Positions 41,052-48,868 of a stretch of 64,000 nt of DNA are shown here, in pieces (the stretch's first letter is position 1; every line of letters begins with the position of its first letter). Source of the DNA: DASPTT01 sp035623275 (GTDB lineage: Bacteria; Actinomycetota; Acidimicrobiia; Acidimicrobiales; UBA8190); the NCBI GenBank assembly GCA_035623275.1, contig DASPTT010000127.1, positions 1 to 64,000 on the forward strand. Reading direction: 5' to 3'. The position numbers and the translations under genes were made by a program. The notes under the pieces are model-generated. The model did not search any database. It was not told the origin of the DNA and worked only from the letters and a program-made list of their open reading frames with translations.

Positions 41052-43075
41052 GACCCACGGGGCTGCGACGCAAGGGGCTGCGACGCACGGCGCGCCGCGG
41101 CCGCGTTGGACCGGACGAACGACGCGCTCGGGTGGTCATCGGGGCAGTTCCCCGGCGGGATCTCGTACTTGCCGTCGTGCACCCACGGGCCGTTCCACCA
41201 CGCGCCCGACGGTGCCGGCAGCGACCAGGCGGCGTGGACGTCCGCCAGCACCGCGCCGACGTAGCGCGCCGCGCCGGCGGGGCACAGGTGCACGCCGTCG
41301 AGCGCGCGCACCCGCACCCAGGTGCCGGCGGCCGAGGGCAGCCACGGGGAGAAGCGTCCGTCCAGCGCGACGGTGTCGGCCACCGGGAGGAAAGCGACGG
41401 TACCGGGGTGGGCGGCCGCCTCGGCCGTGGCGATGGCGTTCCAGCGCTGACGGGCCTTCTCGGTTGCCGCCGACTGCGCGGCGCTCTGGAACAGCAGGGA
41501 CCCGTTGCGGGGGAACGACAGCAGGACCACGCCGTGCACCCCGTCACCAGGGGCGAGCAGGGTGGCCAGGGCGCGCTCGAGCAACGCTCGGTAGGCGACG
41601 GGGTCGGCGCTGGCTCGCTGCCAGTCCCAGCTCCAGGTGCCGATGACCACGTCGGGGTGGATGTGGGCGACGGCGTCGGCCAGTTCGGCCAGCGCGTTGG
41701 GGTCGCGGGCCAGGCCCCAGCCCGGGAAGGCCACGCTCTGGACCTGGGCCCCGCCGGCGGCGGCGAAGGCGGCGGTGAAGGCGGAGGTCGTCTGGTCCAT
41801 CACGCTGTCGCCCATGAGCATGACCCGCAGCGGCCGGCCCGCCGGCGGCGGCACGTGGAAGACGACGGGGACGGCCGACGTGCCGGGGGCGGGGGGCGCG
41901 GCGGCGCCCGCTGCGGCCACGGGGGCCGTTGCCGCCAGCACCGCAGCGGCGGTGACGCCGACCGCCGTAGGGGCCAGGACCCGGCGCCACCCGGCCAGGC
42001 CGTGGCGGCGGACCGGGCGCTCGACGAGGTAGTAGCTGGCCGTGGCCAGCGTCACGGTGACGGCCAGGCGCACCGCGTCGACGGCCCAGCCGGGCATCCC
42101 GGTGGTGGAGCGGGTGACGGCGACGAACACCGGCCAGTGCCACAGGTACAGGCCGTAGGAGATCGCACCGACCCAGACCACCGGCCGCCACGACAGGGCA
42201 CGGCCGAAGGGTCCGCGCGCGTCGCACGACACGCTCAGCACGACGAGGGCCCCGAGTGCGGCGGCGACGACGAACCCGCCGTGGAACATCCAGCGGGGCG
42301 GGCCCCCCAGAACGCACCACCCGGTGACGAGCGCGGCCAGCGCCAGGGGCCCCGCCATGCGCAGGACCTGGGTCGCCCGTCGGCTGGGCGCGCCGCGTCC
42401 GGACACCGCCATGGCGGCGAGCGCGCCGGCCATGAGCTCGAAGGCGCGCGTGTCGGTGCCGAAGTAGGCGCGGGTCACGTCGACGTTCCCGGCGCTGAGC
42501 AGCGCCATGGCCGTGGCGGAGGCCACGGCGACGACCGCGGTGACGGTGACGGCCAGCGGCCGCCAGCGGCGGCCTCCGGCGCGCAGGAGGACCAGGAGCA
42601 GCAACGGCCAGAGCAGGTAGAACTGCTCCTCGATGGCGAGGGACCACGTGTGCTCGAGCGGGGAAGGCGTCGTGAACTGGGCGAAGTAGGTGCTGTGCCC
42701 GGCGATGAAGTGCCAGTTGGCCGCGTAGAACAGCGCAGCGAGCCCGTCGCCCCGCAAGGCGCCGCGGTTGACGCCGGGGCCGCCGAGCGCCGCGTACAGC
42801 GCGATGGCGCCGAGGACGAGCAGGAGCGCGGGCAGCAGTCGGCGGGCCCGGCGGGCCCAGAACGCCCCGAGCCGGATCGTCCCCGTGCGCCCGCGTTCCT
42901 CGAGGAGCAGGCCCGTGATGAGGTACCCCGATAGTACGAAGAACAGGTCGACGCCGAGGTACCCGCCCCCGGCCCAGCCCAGGCCCAGGTGATAGGCGAT
43001 GACGGCGACCACGGCCAGCGCCCGCAGGCCGTCGAGGGCGGGGATGTGACGGTGGGAGGTGACAGGCTCGTCCAT
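41039..43075 (-). CDS. Acyltransferase-3 / SGNH membrane protein (second copy)
   Basis: 678 residues, same architecture as the gene at 30520-32520: IPALDGLRALAVVAVIAYHL, FFVLSGYLITGLLLEE, FWARRARRLLPALL and LEHTWSLAIEEQFYLLWP in the acyltransferase domain. Then an SGNH domain with LMGDSVMDQTTSAF, VIGTWSWDW and LDGVHLCPAGA (Asp/His). The extreme C-terminus carries short repeats (QPLASQPRGSQPR) encoded where the gene overlaps the CAP gene's stop. Divergent from hsp20. Confidence 0.9.
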   Translation of the reverse strand: MDEPVTSHRHIPALDGLRALAVVAVIAYHLGLGWAGGGYLGVDLFFVLSGYLITGLLLEERGRTGTIRLGAFWARRARRLLPALLLVLGAIALYAALGGPGVNRGALRGDGLAALFYAANWHFIAGHSTYFAQFTTPSPLEHTWSLAIEEQFYLLWPLLLLVLLRAGGRRWRPLAVTVTAVVAVASATAMALLSAGNVDVTRAYFGTDTRAFELMAGALAAMAVSGRGAPSRRATQVLRMAGPLALAALVTGWCVLGGPPRWMFHGGFVVAAALGALVVLSVSCDARGPFGRALSWRPVVWVGAISYGLYLWHWPVFVAVTRSTTGMPGWAVDAVRLAVTVTLATASYYLVERPVRRHGLAGWRRVLAPTAVGVTAAAVLAATAPVAAAGAAAPPAPGTSAVPVVFHVPPPAGRPLRVMLMGDSVMDQTTSAFTAAFAAAGGAQVQSVAFPGWGLARDPNALAELADAVAHIHPDVVIGTWSWDWQRASADPVAYRALLERALATLLAPGDGVHGVVLLSFPRNGSLLFQSAAQSAATEKARQRWNAIATAEAAAHPGTVAFLPVADTVALDGRFSPWLPSAAGTWVRVRALDGVHLCPAGAARYVGAVLADVHAAWSLPAPSGAWWNGPWVHDGKYEIPPGNCPDDHPSASFVRSNAAAARRASQPLASQPRGSQPR

Positions 43076-43184
43076 ACGCGTGGGTTCGTGACCGAGTGGG
43101 CGGAGCGACACCCCCCGAGCCCAGGTCGCTCCACCCATTTTGCCTGTTGACGTGCCCTGACGGCGCGCACCCCCGGTGCGCACC

Positions 43185-43198
43185 GGGACCTTGGTCCC
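43185..43198. promoter_or_regulatory. DevR/DosR-like palindrome upstream of hsp20
   Basis: GGGACCTTGGTCCC, a perfect inverted repeat with the GGGAC-N4-GTCCC DosR core, 84 bp before the Hsp20 start. A GCGCACC-CCC-GGTGCGC hairpin (43165-43181) adjoins it. Confidence 0.5.
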
Positions 43199-43281
43199 TG
43201 GTCGTCCTGGAGGCCGGGGCGCATGGTCGACGTAGGGCGGGCCGCTGAATCCCGCCTGGTGTAGGGAAGGAGGTGGATTCC

Positions 43282-43707
43282 ATGACCCTGATGCGACGAG
43301 ACCGAATGGGCCTCGACTGGACTCTGCCGGAGCGGTGGCGGCGGATGTTCGACTTCGACGCCGATCTCGGCGGCTGGCTGCGGGTCGAGGAGTTCAAGGA
43401 CGGGGACGCCATGGTGGTGCGGGCGGAGCTGCCCGACGTCGACCCGGACAAGGACGTCGAGGTCACCGTGAGCGAGGGCATGTTGCACATCCGGGCCCAG
43501 CGCTCGGCGCGCGAGGAGCACAAGGACAAGGAGGGCTATCGCTCCGAGTTCCGCTACGGCTCCTTTGAGCGCGACATCCTGCTCCCCAAGGGGGTCGAGG
43601 ACGCCGACGTGGTCGCGACCTACAAGGACGGGGTGCTCGAGGTGCGCGTGCCGTTGCCGGCCGTGCCGAAGGAGACGACCACGAAGGTCACCGTCCGGCG
43701 GACCTGA
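43282..43707 (+). CDS. hsp20: Hsp20/alpha-crystallin small heat-shock protein
   Basis: 141 residues. Alpha-crystallin domain from about residue 35: LRVEEFKDGDAMVVRAELPD, VDPDKDVEVTVSEGMLHIRA, EFRYGSFERDILLPKGVEDA, ATYKDGVLEVRVPLP. Holdase chaperone in the cytoplasm. ATG 43282 is set by AAGGAGGT 7 nt upstream; the in-frame GTG at 43273 overlaps that site. HspX of M. tuberculosis belongs to this family and is the classic DosR target; a matching palindrome lies upstream. It converges on, and overlaps by 20 bp, the hydrogenase protease gene. Confidence 0.93.
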   Translation: MTLMRRDRMGLDWTLPERWRRMFDFDADLGGWLRVEEFKDGDAMVVRAELPDVDPDKDVEVTVSEGMLHIRAQRSAREEHKDKEGYRSEFRYGSFERDILLPKGVEDADVVATYKDGVLEVRVPLPAVPKETTTKVTVRRT

Positions 43708-44251
43708 GGCGCTGTGCGGCCGCCACGGTCGCCAGGACGAGAGCGACGGCGTCCGGGACGGCTTGGGCCACCTCGGTGCTGAGGCCGGTGCCGCGTCCGA
43801 AGGCCGCGCCGGCCACCGTCACGAGGACGACGCGGGCCGGGCCGTGACCCAGGGCGCGGGCCAGGCGGACGGCGCGTACGACGCCGAAGCCGTGCGTGCT
43901 GGACGGGCCGCCCGTGTGCCCCGGTGTGGGCGGGCTCGGGTCGTTTTGGCGCGGCAGGCTAGGGGGCTCTGAGGCGGCCTCGGGGCCGGAGAGCTCTACC
44001 AGGGTGACCGTTCCCGGGGGGCCCGAGCGGGTGGCGTCGACGATGACCGCCAGCGCCGCGTCGTCCCATCGCCCGAGCAGGTCGAGGGGGTCGGCGATCC
44101 CTGCGAGGACCTCGGCCGTGGTGCCGGGGTCGGGATTGCCGGGGGCACCGGCGCGCGCCGCCACGGCGTGCGCCACCACGGGGCCGACGCCGTCGTCGCT
44201 TCGGTACTCGTTGCCGATGCCGGCGACCACCACGCGGGGGCGGGGGCTCAC
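43688..44251 (-). CDS. [NiFe]-hydrogenase maturation protease
   Basis: 187 residues, HycI/HoxW family. The N-terminal VVVAGIGNEYRSDDGVGPVV has the GxGNxxxxDDGxG motif with the nickel-ligand Asp. VIVDATRSGPPGTVTLVELS follows the second metal-ligand position, and STHGFGVVRAVRLARALG has the His region. It removes the C-terminal peptide after the His of the DPCxxCxxH motif in HydA. Last gene of the operon; GTG overlaps the hydA stop by 4 nt. Confidence 0.9.
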   Translation of the reverse strand: MSPRPRVVVAGIGNEYRSDDGVGPVVAHAVAARAGAPGNPDPGTTAEVLAGIADPLDLLGRWDDAALAVIVDATRSGPPGTVTLVELSGPEAASEPPSLPRQNDPSPPTPGHTGGPSSTHGFGVVRAVRLARALGHGPARVVLVTVAGAAFGRGTGLSTEVAQAVPDAVALVLATVAAAQRLRSAGR

Positions 44252-45594
44252 CGACCCACTACCTGCACGTCGAGGAAGTGCGCCGCGCACGAGATGCAGG
44301 GGTCGTGGTTGCGCACGGCCTGCTCGCATCGGAGCGTGAGCTCCTCGTCGGGCAGGTGGAGGGACGCGCCCGCCACCCGGGCGAGGTCCGCTTCGATGGA
44401 CAGATGGTTCTGCGAGGTCGGGGCCATGATGCGCGCCCGGGTGATGTCGCCCGCGCCGTCGAGGTCGTAGTGGTGGACCAGGAGCCCTCGCGGTGCCTCG
44501 GTGGCCCCGGTGCCCGAGCCGGGCCCCGGACGGACGACGGCGGCCGGCGGGTCCGGTGGCTCGTAGGCGTCGATGAGCGCCAGGGCCTCGTCACAGGCGA
44601 AGACCAGCTCCACCGCGCGCACCACGATGCTGCGGAAGGGGTTGGTGCAGACGGGACCGAGGCCGGCGGCGGCCGCCGCCTCGCGCGCGACGGGAGGCAG
44701 CTGTGACCCGTTGTGCGCGTAGCGGGCCAAGGGGCCCGTCAGGTACGGGTCCTGTCCCTCGATCCGGGCGTGCAGGGCGGTGGAACGCGACGAGTGCTCC
44801 TCGACCACGAGGTCGTTGAACTCGCCCGGTGAGAGGGATCGGCCGTCGCCGGTCATCACGCTGCCCGACTCGACGGCGTAGTGCTCGGGGTGGTGGAGCG
44901 CCACGAATCGGTACTCGGCCTCCACGTCGGGGAAGTCGAAGCCCGCCACCCAGGCCACGGTGGCCAGGGCGTCGTCGCGTGCCCGGCGCAGCGGCTCGGC
45001 GAGGGCGCGCAGCTCCGGCGCGTCAGGGGCCCGGTAGAAGCCACCGACGCGCACGTTCACCGGGTGCACGGCGCGCCCGCCCACCGCCGTCATGAGCGCG
45101 TTCCCGGTCCGCTTGATGCGCAGCCCGCGCTCGACCGCCGGCCGGTCCCGCTCCGCCAGCGCGACCGCGTCGGCGCAGCCGAGGAAGTCGGGCGCATGGA
45201 GCAGGTACACGTGCAGGGCGTGGCTCTGGATCCACTCGCCGCAGTACAGGAGGCGGCGCAGGGCGCCGACGCGGGGGTCGGGGGACGACCCGAGCGCATC
45301 CTCCACGGCCGCGCACGCGCTCATCTGGTAGGCGACGGGGCAGATCCCGCAGATCCGCGCCGTGATGTCGGGCGCCTCGTCGAAGCGCCGGCCCACCAGC
45401 AGGGCTTCGAAGAACCGCGGGGGCTCGAAGATCTCCAGGGCCACCTCGGCGACGGCCCCGTCCCGGACCTCGACGCGCAGGGACCCCTCGCCCTCGACAC
45501 GGGCGAGGCCGTCGACCGCCACGCGCCGTGCCTGCTCATTGCCGGTCATGTCACTGCCGGTCATGTCATTGCCGCCCATGTCATTGCCGGTCAT
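44248..45594 (-). CDS. hydA: [NiFe]-hydrogenase large (alpha) subunit, group 3b type
   Basis: 448 residues. Ni-Fe ligands are ARICGICPV (Cys82, Cys85) and the C-terminal DPCISCAAH (Cys433, Cys436), with cleavage expected after His439. Sequence and gene order match the NADP-linked, bidirectional group 3b sulfhydrogenases. N-terminal residues 1-20 are four near-identical (M)xGNDM units from a 15-bp repeat, each with an ATG, so the true start is ambiguous. Overlaps hydD by 14 nt. Confidence 0.93.
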   Translation of the reverse strand: MTGNDMGGNDMTGSDMTGNEQARRVAVDGLARVEGEGSLRVEVRDGAVAEVALEIFEPPRFFEALLVGRRFDEAPDITARICGICPVAYQMSACAAVEDALGSSPDPRVGALRRLLYCGEWIQSHALHVYLLHAPDFLGCADAVALAERDRPAVERGLRIKRTGNALMTAVGGRAVHPVNVRVGGFYRAPDAPELRALAEPLRRARDDALATVAWVAGFDFPDVEAEYRFVALHHPEHYAVESGSVMTGDGRSLSPGEFNDLVVEEHSSRSTALHARIEGQDPYLTGPLARYAHNGSQLPPVAREAAAAAGLGPVCTNPFRSIVVRAVELVFACDEALALIDAYEPPDPPAAVVRPGPGSGTGATEAPRGLLVHHYDLDGAGDITRARIMAPTSQNHLSIEADLARVAGASLHLPDEELTLRCEQAVRNHDPCISCAAHFLDVQVVGR

Positions 45595-46369
45595 GCTCGA
45601 GGCTCTCCTCTCGGAAGGCGGGGGCGCCGGCGTTGAAGGTGCGAAAGAGCCGGCTGACGTCGACGGGCGCGACCCCGAGCGATCGGAGCCGGCGCGCCAG
45701 GGCGCCGGTGTTGGCCGACTCGGACGGGCCGAAGCAGCCGAAGCAGCCGCGGTCGAGCGCGGGGCACAGGGCGCCGCAGCCGGTGCGCGTGACCGGGCCC
45801 AGACAGGCGACGCCCCGGTCCACCAGCAGGCAGACGGTGCCGCGGGCCTTGCACTCCTGGCACACGGTATGGCCGGGGACGACCGGGCGCCGCCCGGCGA
45901 GGAAGGCCGTGATCACCTCGAGGAGTTGGCGGCGGTCGATGGGGCAGCCGTGGAGCTCGAAGTCGACCTGCACATGGTCCGCGACGGGGGTCGAGGTGGC
46001 GAGGCTGTGGACGTACTCGGGATGGGCGTACACGGTCGGGACGTACGCATGGGGCTCGACGAAGTTGCGCAGGCCCTGGATCCCGCCCGCCGTGGCGCAG
46101 GCGCCGATGGTGACCAGGGTGCGGGACTGGCGCCGCACCTCCTGGATGCGACGGGCGTCGTCCGGGGTGGTGATCGACCCCTCCACCAGGGAGAGGTCGT
46201 AGGGCCCGGCCACCGACGCACGCGACATCTCGGTGAAGTGCGCGATCTCGATCGTCTCGGCCAGCGCCAGCAGCTCGTCCTCGCAGTCGAGGAGGGTCAG
46301 CTGGCAGCCGTCGCAGGAGGCGAACTTCCACACGGCCAGCGTCGGGCGCCGCACCCCCGGGCCGGTCAT
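45581..46369 (-). CDS. hydD: [NiFe]-hydrogenase small (delta) subunit
   Basis: 262 residues. It carries FeS clusters relaying electrons from the Ni-Fe site. Proximal cluster ligands are KFASCDGCQL (Cys19, Cys22), LVTIGACATAGG and ELHGCPIDRR. The medial and distal clusters use the Cys-rich C-terminus (CQECKARGTVC, GCGALCPALDRGCFGCFGP). No Tat signal, so it is cytoplasmic, as expected for group 3. Its start overlaps hydG by 4 nt and its end overlaps hydA by 14 nt. Confidence 0.92.
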   Translation of the reverse strand: MTGPGVRRPTLAVWKFASCDGCQLTLLDCEDELLALAETIEIAHFTEMSRASVAGPYDLSLVEGSITTPDDARRIQEVRRQSRTLVTIGACATAGGIQGLRNFVEPHAYVPTVYAHPEYVHSLATSTPVADHVQVDFELHGCPIDRRQLLEVITAFLAGRRPVVPGHTVCQECKARGTVCLLVDRGVACLGPVTRTGCGALCPALDRGCFGCFGPSESANTGALARRLRSLGVAPVDVSRLFRTFNAGAPAFREESLEHDRQ

Positions 46370-47229
46370 CGCTCGGGCTGCGCCAACAGGCGCAGGATGT
46401 CGGGAGTGCAGGCGAGCACGGGACCGTCACGGCACAGGAGGAGGGGGCCGAGCTGGCAGTGGCCGCACCAGCCCACGCCGCACTGCATGTTGCGCTCCAG
46501 CGAGACGCGCACCTGCTCGAGCCCCATGCCCCGGTCGACCAGGGCGCGGATGGCGAAGCGCATCATCACCTCGGGACCGCACACCAGGGCCAGGGCGGTC
46601 CCCGGGTCGAAGGGGAGCCCCGGCAACAGCGCCGTGACCACGCCGACGTTCCCCTCCCACCCGGGCTGGGCGACGTCGACCGTCGTCTCCACGTGTGCGC
46701 CCGCGTCCCGCCAGCGCGCCAGGTCGTCGACGAAGACGAGCTGGTCCGGTGCGCGGGCCCCCACCACCACGGCCAGCCGCCCCCGGGGACCCTCGACCGG
46801 GCGACGCGTGGCCAGCGCCTCCAGCGCCCCGCGCAGGGGGGCCAAGCCGATCCCGCCGGCCACCACGACGACATCGCGGCCGTCGAGCCCCTCGATGCCC
46901 CAGTCGGTCCCGAACGGGCCGCGCACCCCGACCGTGGCGCCCACCGGCATCTCGCACAGCGCGTGCGTGACGGCGCCCACGTCGCGCACGGTGTGCTCGA
47001 GGACGGTGGCATCGGGGGCACTGCTGACCGAGATGGCCACCTCGCCAACTCCGAAGGCGGTGAGCATGTTGAACTGGCCCGCCTTGCACCCCGGGAGCCT
47101 GCACTCGGGTGCCACCGGGGCCAGCGACAGGGTGACGACGTCGTTCGTGAGCCGGCGGGTGGCCACCACCTCGTGGGCGACGGGCGCCAGCGGGTGGGCG
47201 GTGCGGGGGAGCGTGTCAGGAGTCGCCAT
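46366..47229 (-). CDS. hydG: Hydrogenase gamma subunit, FAD/NAD(P)-binding
   Basis: 287 residues, ferredoxin-NADP reductase-like. FAD-binding GQFNMLTAFGVGEVAISVSS, NAD(P)-binding VVVVAGGIGLAPLRGAL, and a C-terminal 2Fe-2S site MQCGVGWCGHCQLG...LCRDGPV (Cys250, 255, 258, 266). It links the hydrogenase to NAD(P)(H). ATG 47229 lies 14 nt inside the cyclic-nucleotide-domain gene. Confidence 0.91.
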   Translation of the reverse strand: MATPDTLPRTAHPLAPVAHEVVATRRLTNDVVTLSLAPVAPECRLPGCKAGQFNMLTAFGVGEVAISVSSAPDATVLEHTVRDVGAVTHALCEMPVGATVGVRGPFGTDWGIEGLDGRDVVVVAGGIGLAPLRGALEALATRRPVEGPRGRLAVVVGARAPDQLVFVDDLARWRDAGAHVETTVDVAQPGWEGNVGVVTALLPGLPFDPGTALALVCGPEVMMRFAIRALVDRGMGLEQVRVSLERNMQCGVGWCGHCQLGPLLLCRDGPVLACTPDILRLLAQPER

Positions 47230-47686
47230 CGCGTCCGTAGAGGTCGAGGAGCCGCAGTCGCGTGGCCTGCAACCGCTCCAGCATCACCGCGCTCACGCGG
47301 CGCAGGAGCTCGTAGCCGAAGGCGGGGTCTTCGTCCGCCTTGGCCCGCAGGCACGCGCCGTCGAGCGCGATGGCGCCGACCGGTTCCAGCGCGCGCGCGT
47401 CGAAGTGCCAGCGATAGGGCGGGAAGAGCCACGACCAGCCCACCGCGTCGCCGGGACGGAGGGTCTCCACCACCAGCCGGCCGCGGCCCGGTCCGTGCAC
47501 CTCCAGCGCGACGCGGCCCCGCCGGAGGAGGTAGAGCGTGTCGGCGGGCTCTCCTTCCGCCAAGAGGAGCTCGCCGGCGGCCAGCGCCACGTTGCGGGCG
47601 CAGCCGGCGACGTGGTCGATCGTGTCCCCGGGGAGCCCCGCCAGCAGCGGATGGTGGGCCACGAGCTCGGCGATGTCCTCGGTCAC
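47216..47686 (-). CDS. Cyclic-nucleotide-binding domain protein within hydrogenase operon
   Basis: 156 residues: one CRP-type cNMP-binding beta-barrel (LLLAEGEPADTLYLLRRGRV, LRPGDAVGWSWLFPPYRWHF) plus a C-terminal helix (RVSAVMLERLQATRLRLLDL). There is no DNA-binding HTH, so it is not a CRP regulator. The PGDAVGWSWLF phosphate-binding cassette lacks the usual GE-x2L-x3RAA pattern, so cAMP binding is uncertain. Overlaps hydB by 4 nt and hydG by 14 nt, implying stoichiometric co-production. Similar genes accompany other bacterial group 3b hydrogenases. Confidence 0.85.
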   Translation of the reverse strand: MTEDIAELVAHHPLLAGLPGDTIDHVAGCARNVALAAGELLLAEGEPADTLYLLRRGRVALEVHGPGRGRLVVETLRPGDAVGWSWLFPPYRWHFDARALEPVGAIALDGACLRAKADEDPAFGYELLRRVSAVMLERLQATRLRLLDLYGRDGDS

Positions 47687-48816
47687 CGTTCCTCCGATCC
47701 CGTCTGGGCGCGCGCCGGGCGGGCATCGGCGCGGATCGCCGCGACTTCCTCGGTGATGTCGATGCCCACCGGGCACCAGGTGATGCAGCGCCCGCAGCCG
47801 ACGCACCCCGACATGCCGAACTGATCGTGCCAGGTGCCGAGCTTGTGGGTGAGCCACTGCCGGTAGCGCGACCGAGTCGTGGCGCGCACCGCGCCACCGT
47901 GGAGGTACGAGTGGCGCTCCTCGAAGCACGACGCCCAACGCCGGGTGCGCTCCAGGGACCCGTCGAGGTCGGAGACGTCCTCGACGGTGGAGCAGAAGCA
48001 CGTCGGGCACACCATGGTGCAGTTCCCGCAGGCCAGGCACCGCTCGGCCACGTCGTCCCAGCGGGGGTGCTCGAGGGTGGCGGCGAGCAGCGCCGGCAGG
48101 TCCTCGGTGTCGAGGGACCGCCCCATGGAGGCTCGTGCCCGGTCCAGCAGGGTGTCGCGCGCGGCGCGGTCGACCGCGGTCACCGGGCGGCCGCCGAGGC
48201 CCTCGGCCACCGCCGCGCCGCGTTCGGTGCCGACGCGGAGCAAGAAGCGGTGGCCGTCGTCGTCCGACAGCTCGGTGAGCGCCAGGTCGTACCCCGCGCC
48301 GGCATCCGGGCCGGTCCCCATGGACACGCAGAAGCAGCTGCCCGACGGGAAGCCGCAGTCGGCCGCCACCACGAACGTGCCGGCGCGCCGCCCCGCGTAG
48401 TCGGGATCGGGCACACGGCCGCCGGCCAGCACCGCGTCGAGCACCGCCAGGCCGGCGAGCTCGCAGGGCCGGGCGCCGACGACGGCGAGCGGCCGTGGCT
48501 CCGTGGGCTGGGGGGTGGACCCGGTGGTGCGCCATACGACGGCGCGCGGCGGAAAGGCCTGGGCCTTGAGCGACGTCGGCCCGACCGCCCACGCGAACAG
48601 CCGGGGGTCGTCGTCGTGGTGCACGATCCGGTAGGCGCCCGGGGCCTGCGTGTCGTGCCAGCCTTCGGGCATGTCCGCCGGCGAGGTCAGCTCGTCGTGG
48701 AGAATGGCCCCGTCGCGGACTACCGGGCCGACGGTGCGCATCCCGCGGGCATGGAGGGCGTCGACGAGCCGGTCGAGGCCCGCGCGGTCGACGACGACCT
48801 CGTCGCCGGCCTTCAT
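47683..48816 (-). CDS. hydB: Hydrogenase beta subunit, 4Fe-4S protein
   Basis: 377 residues, HydB/sulfhydrogenase beta-subunit family. An N-terminal 250-residue domain (VVGARPCELAGLAVLDAVLA, VVAADCGFPSGSCFCVSMG) is followed by two 4Fe-4S motifs: CLACGNCTMVCPTCFC and CVGCGRCITWCPVG. It probably carries electrons between HydG and HydD, or to sulfur/polysulfide. First gene of the operon. ATG 48816 has no strong ribosome-binding site; the 52-bp divergent gap to the MFS gene must hold the promoter. Confidence 0.9.
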   Translation of the reverse strand: MKAGDEVVVDRAGLDRLVDALHARGMRTVGPVVRDGAILHDELTSPADMPEGWHDTQAPGAYRIVHHDDDPRLFAWAVGPTSLKAQAFPPRAVVWRTTGSTPQPTEPRPLAVVGARPCELAGLAVLDAVLAGGRVPDPDYAGRRAGTFVVAADCGFPSGSCFCVSMGTGPDAGAGYDLALTELSDDDGHRFLLRVGTERGAAVAEGLGGRPVTAVDRAARDTLLDRARASMGRSLDTEDLPALLAATLEHPRWDDVAERCLACGNCTMVCPTCFCSTVEDVSDLDGSLERTRRWASCFEERHSYLHGGAVRATTRSRYRQWLTHKLGTWHDQFGMSGCVGCGRCITWCPVGIDITEEVAAIRADARPARAQTGSEER

Positions 48817-48868
48817 CCGGCGGCTCGGACACCGGTCGTCATATGGCCAGGCTAAGGAATGGGCCGCC

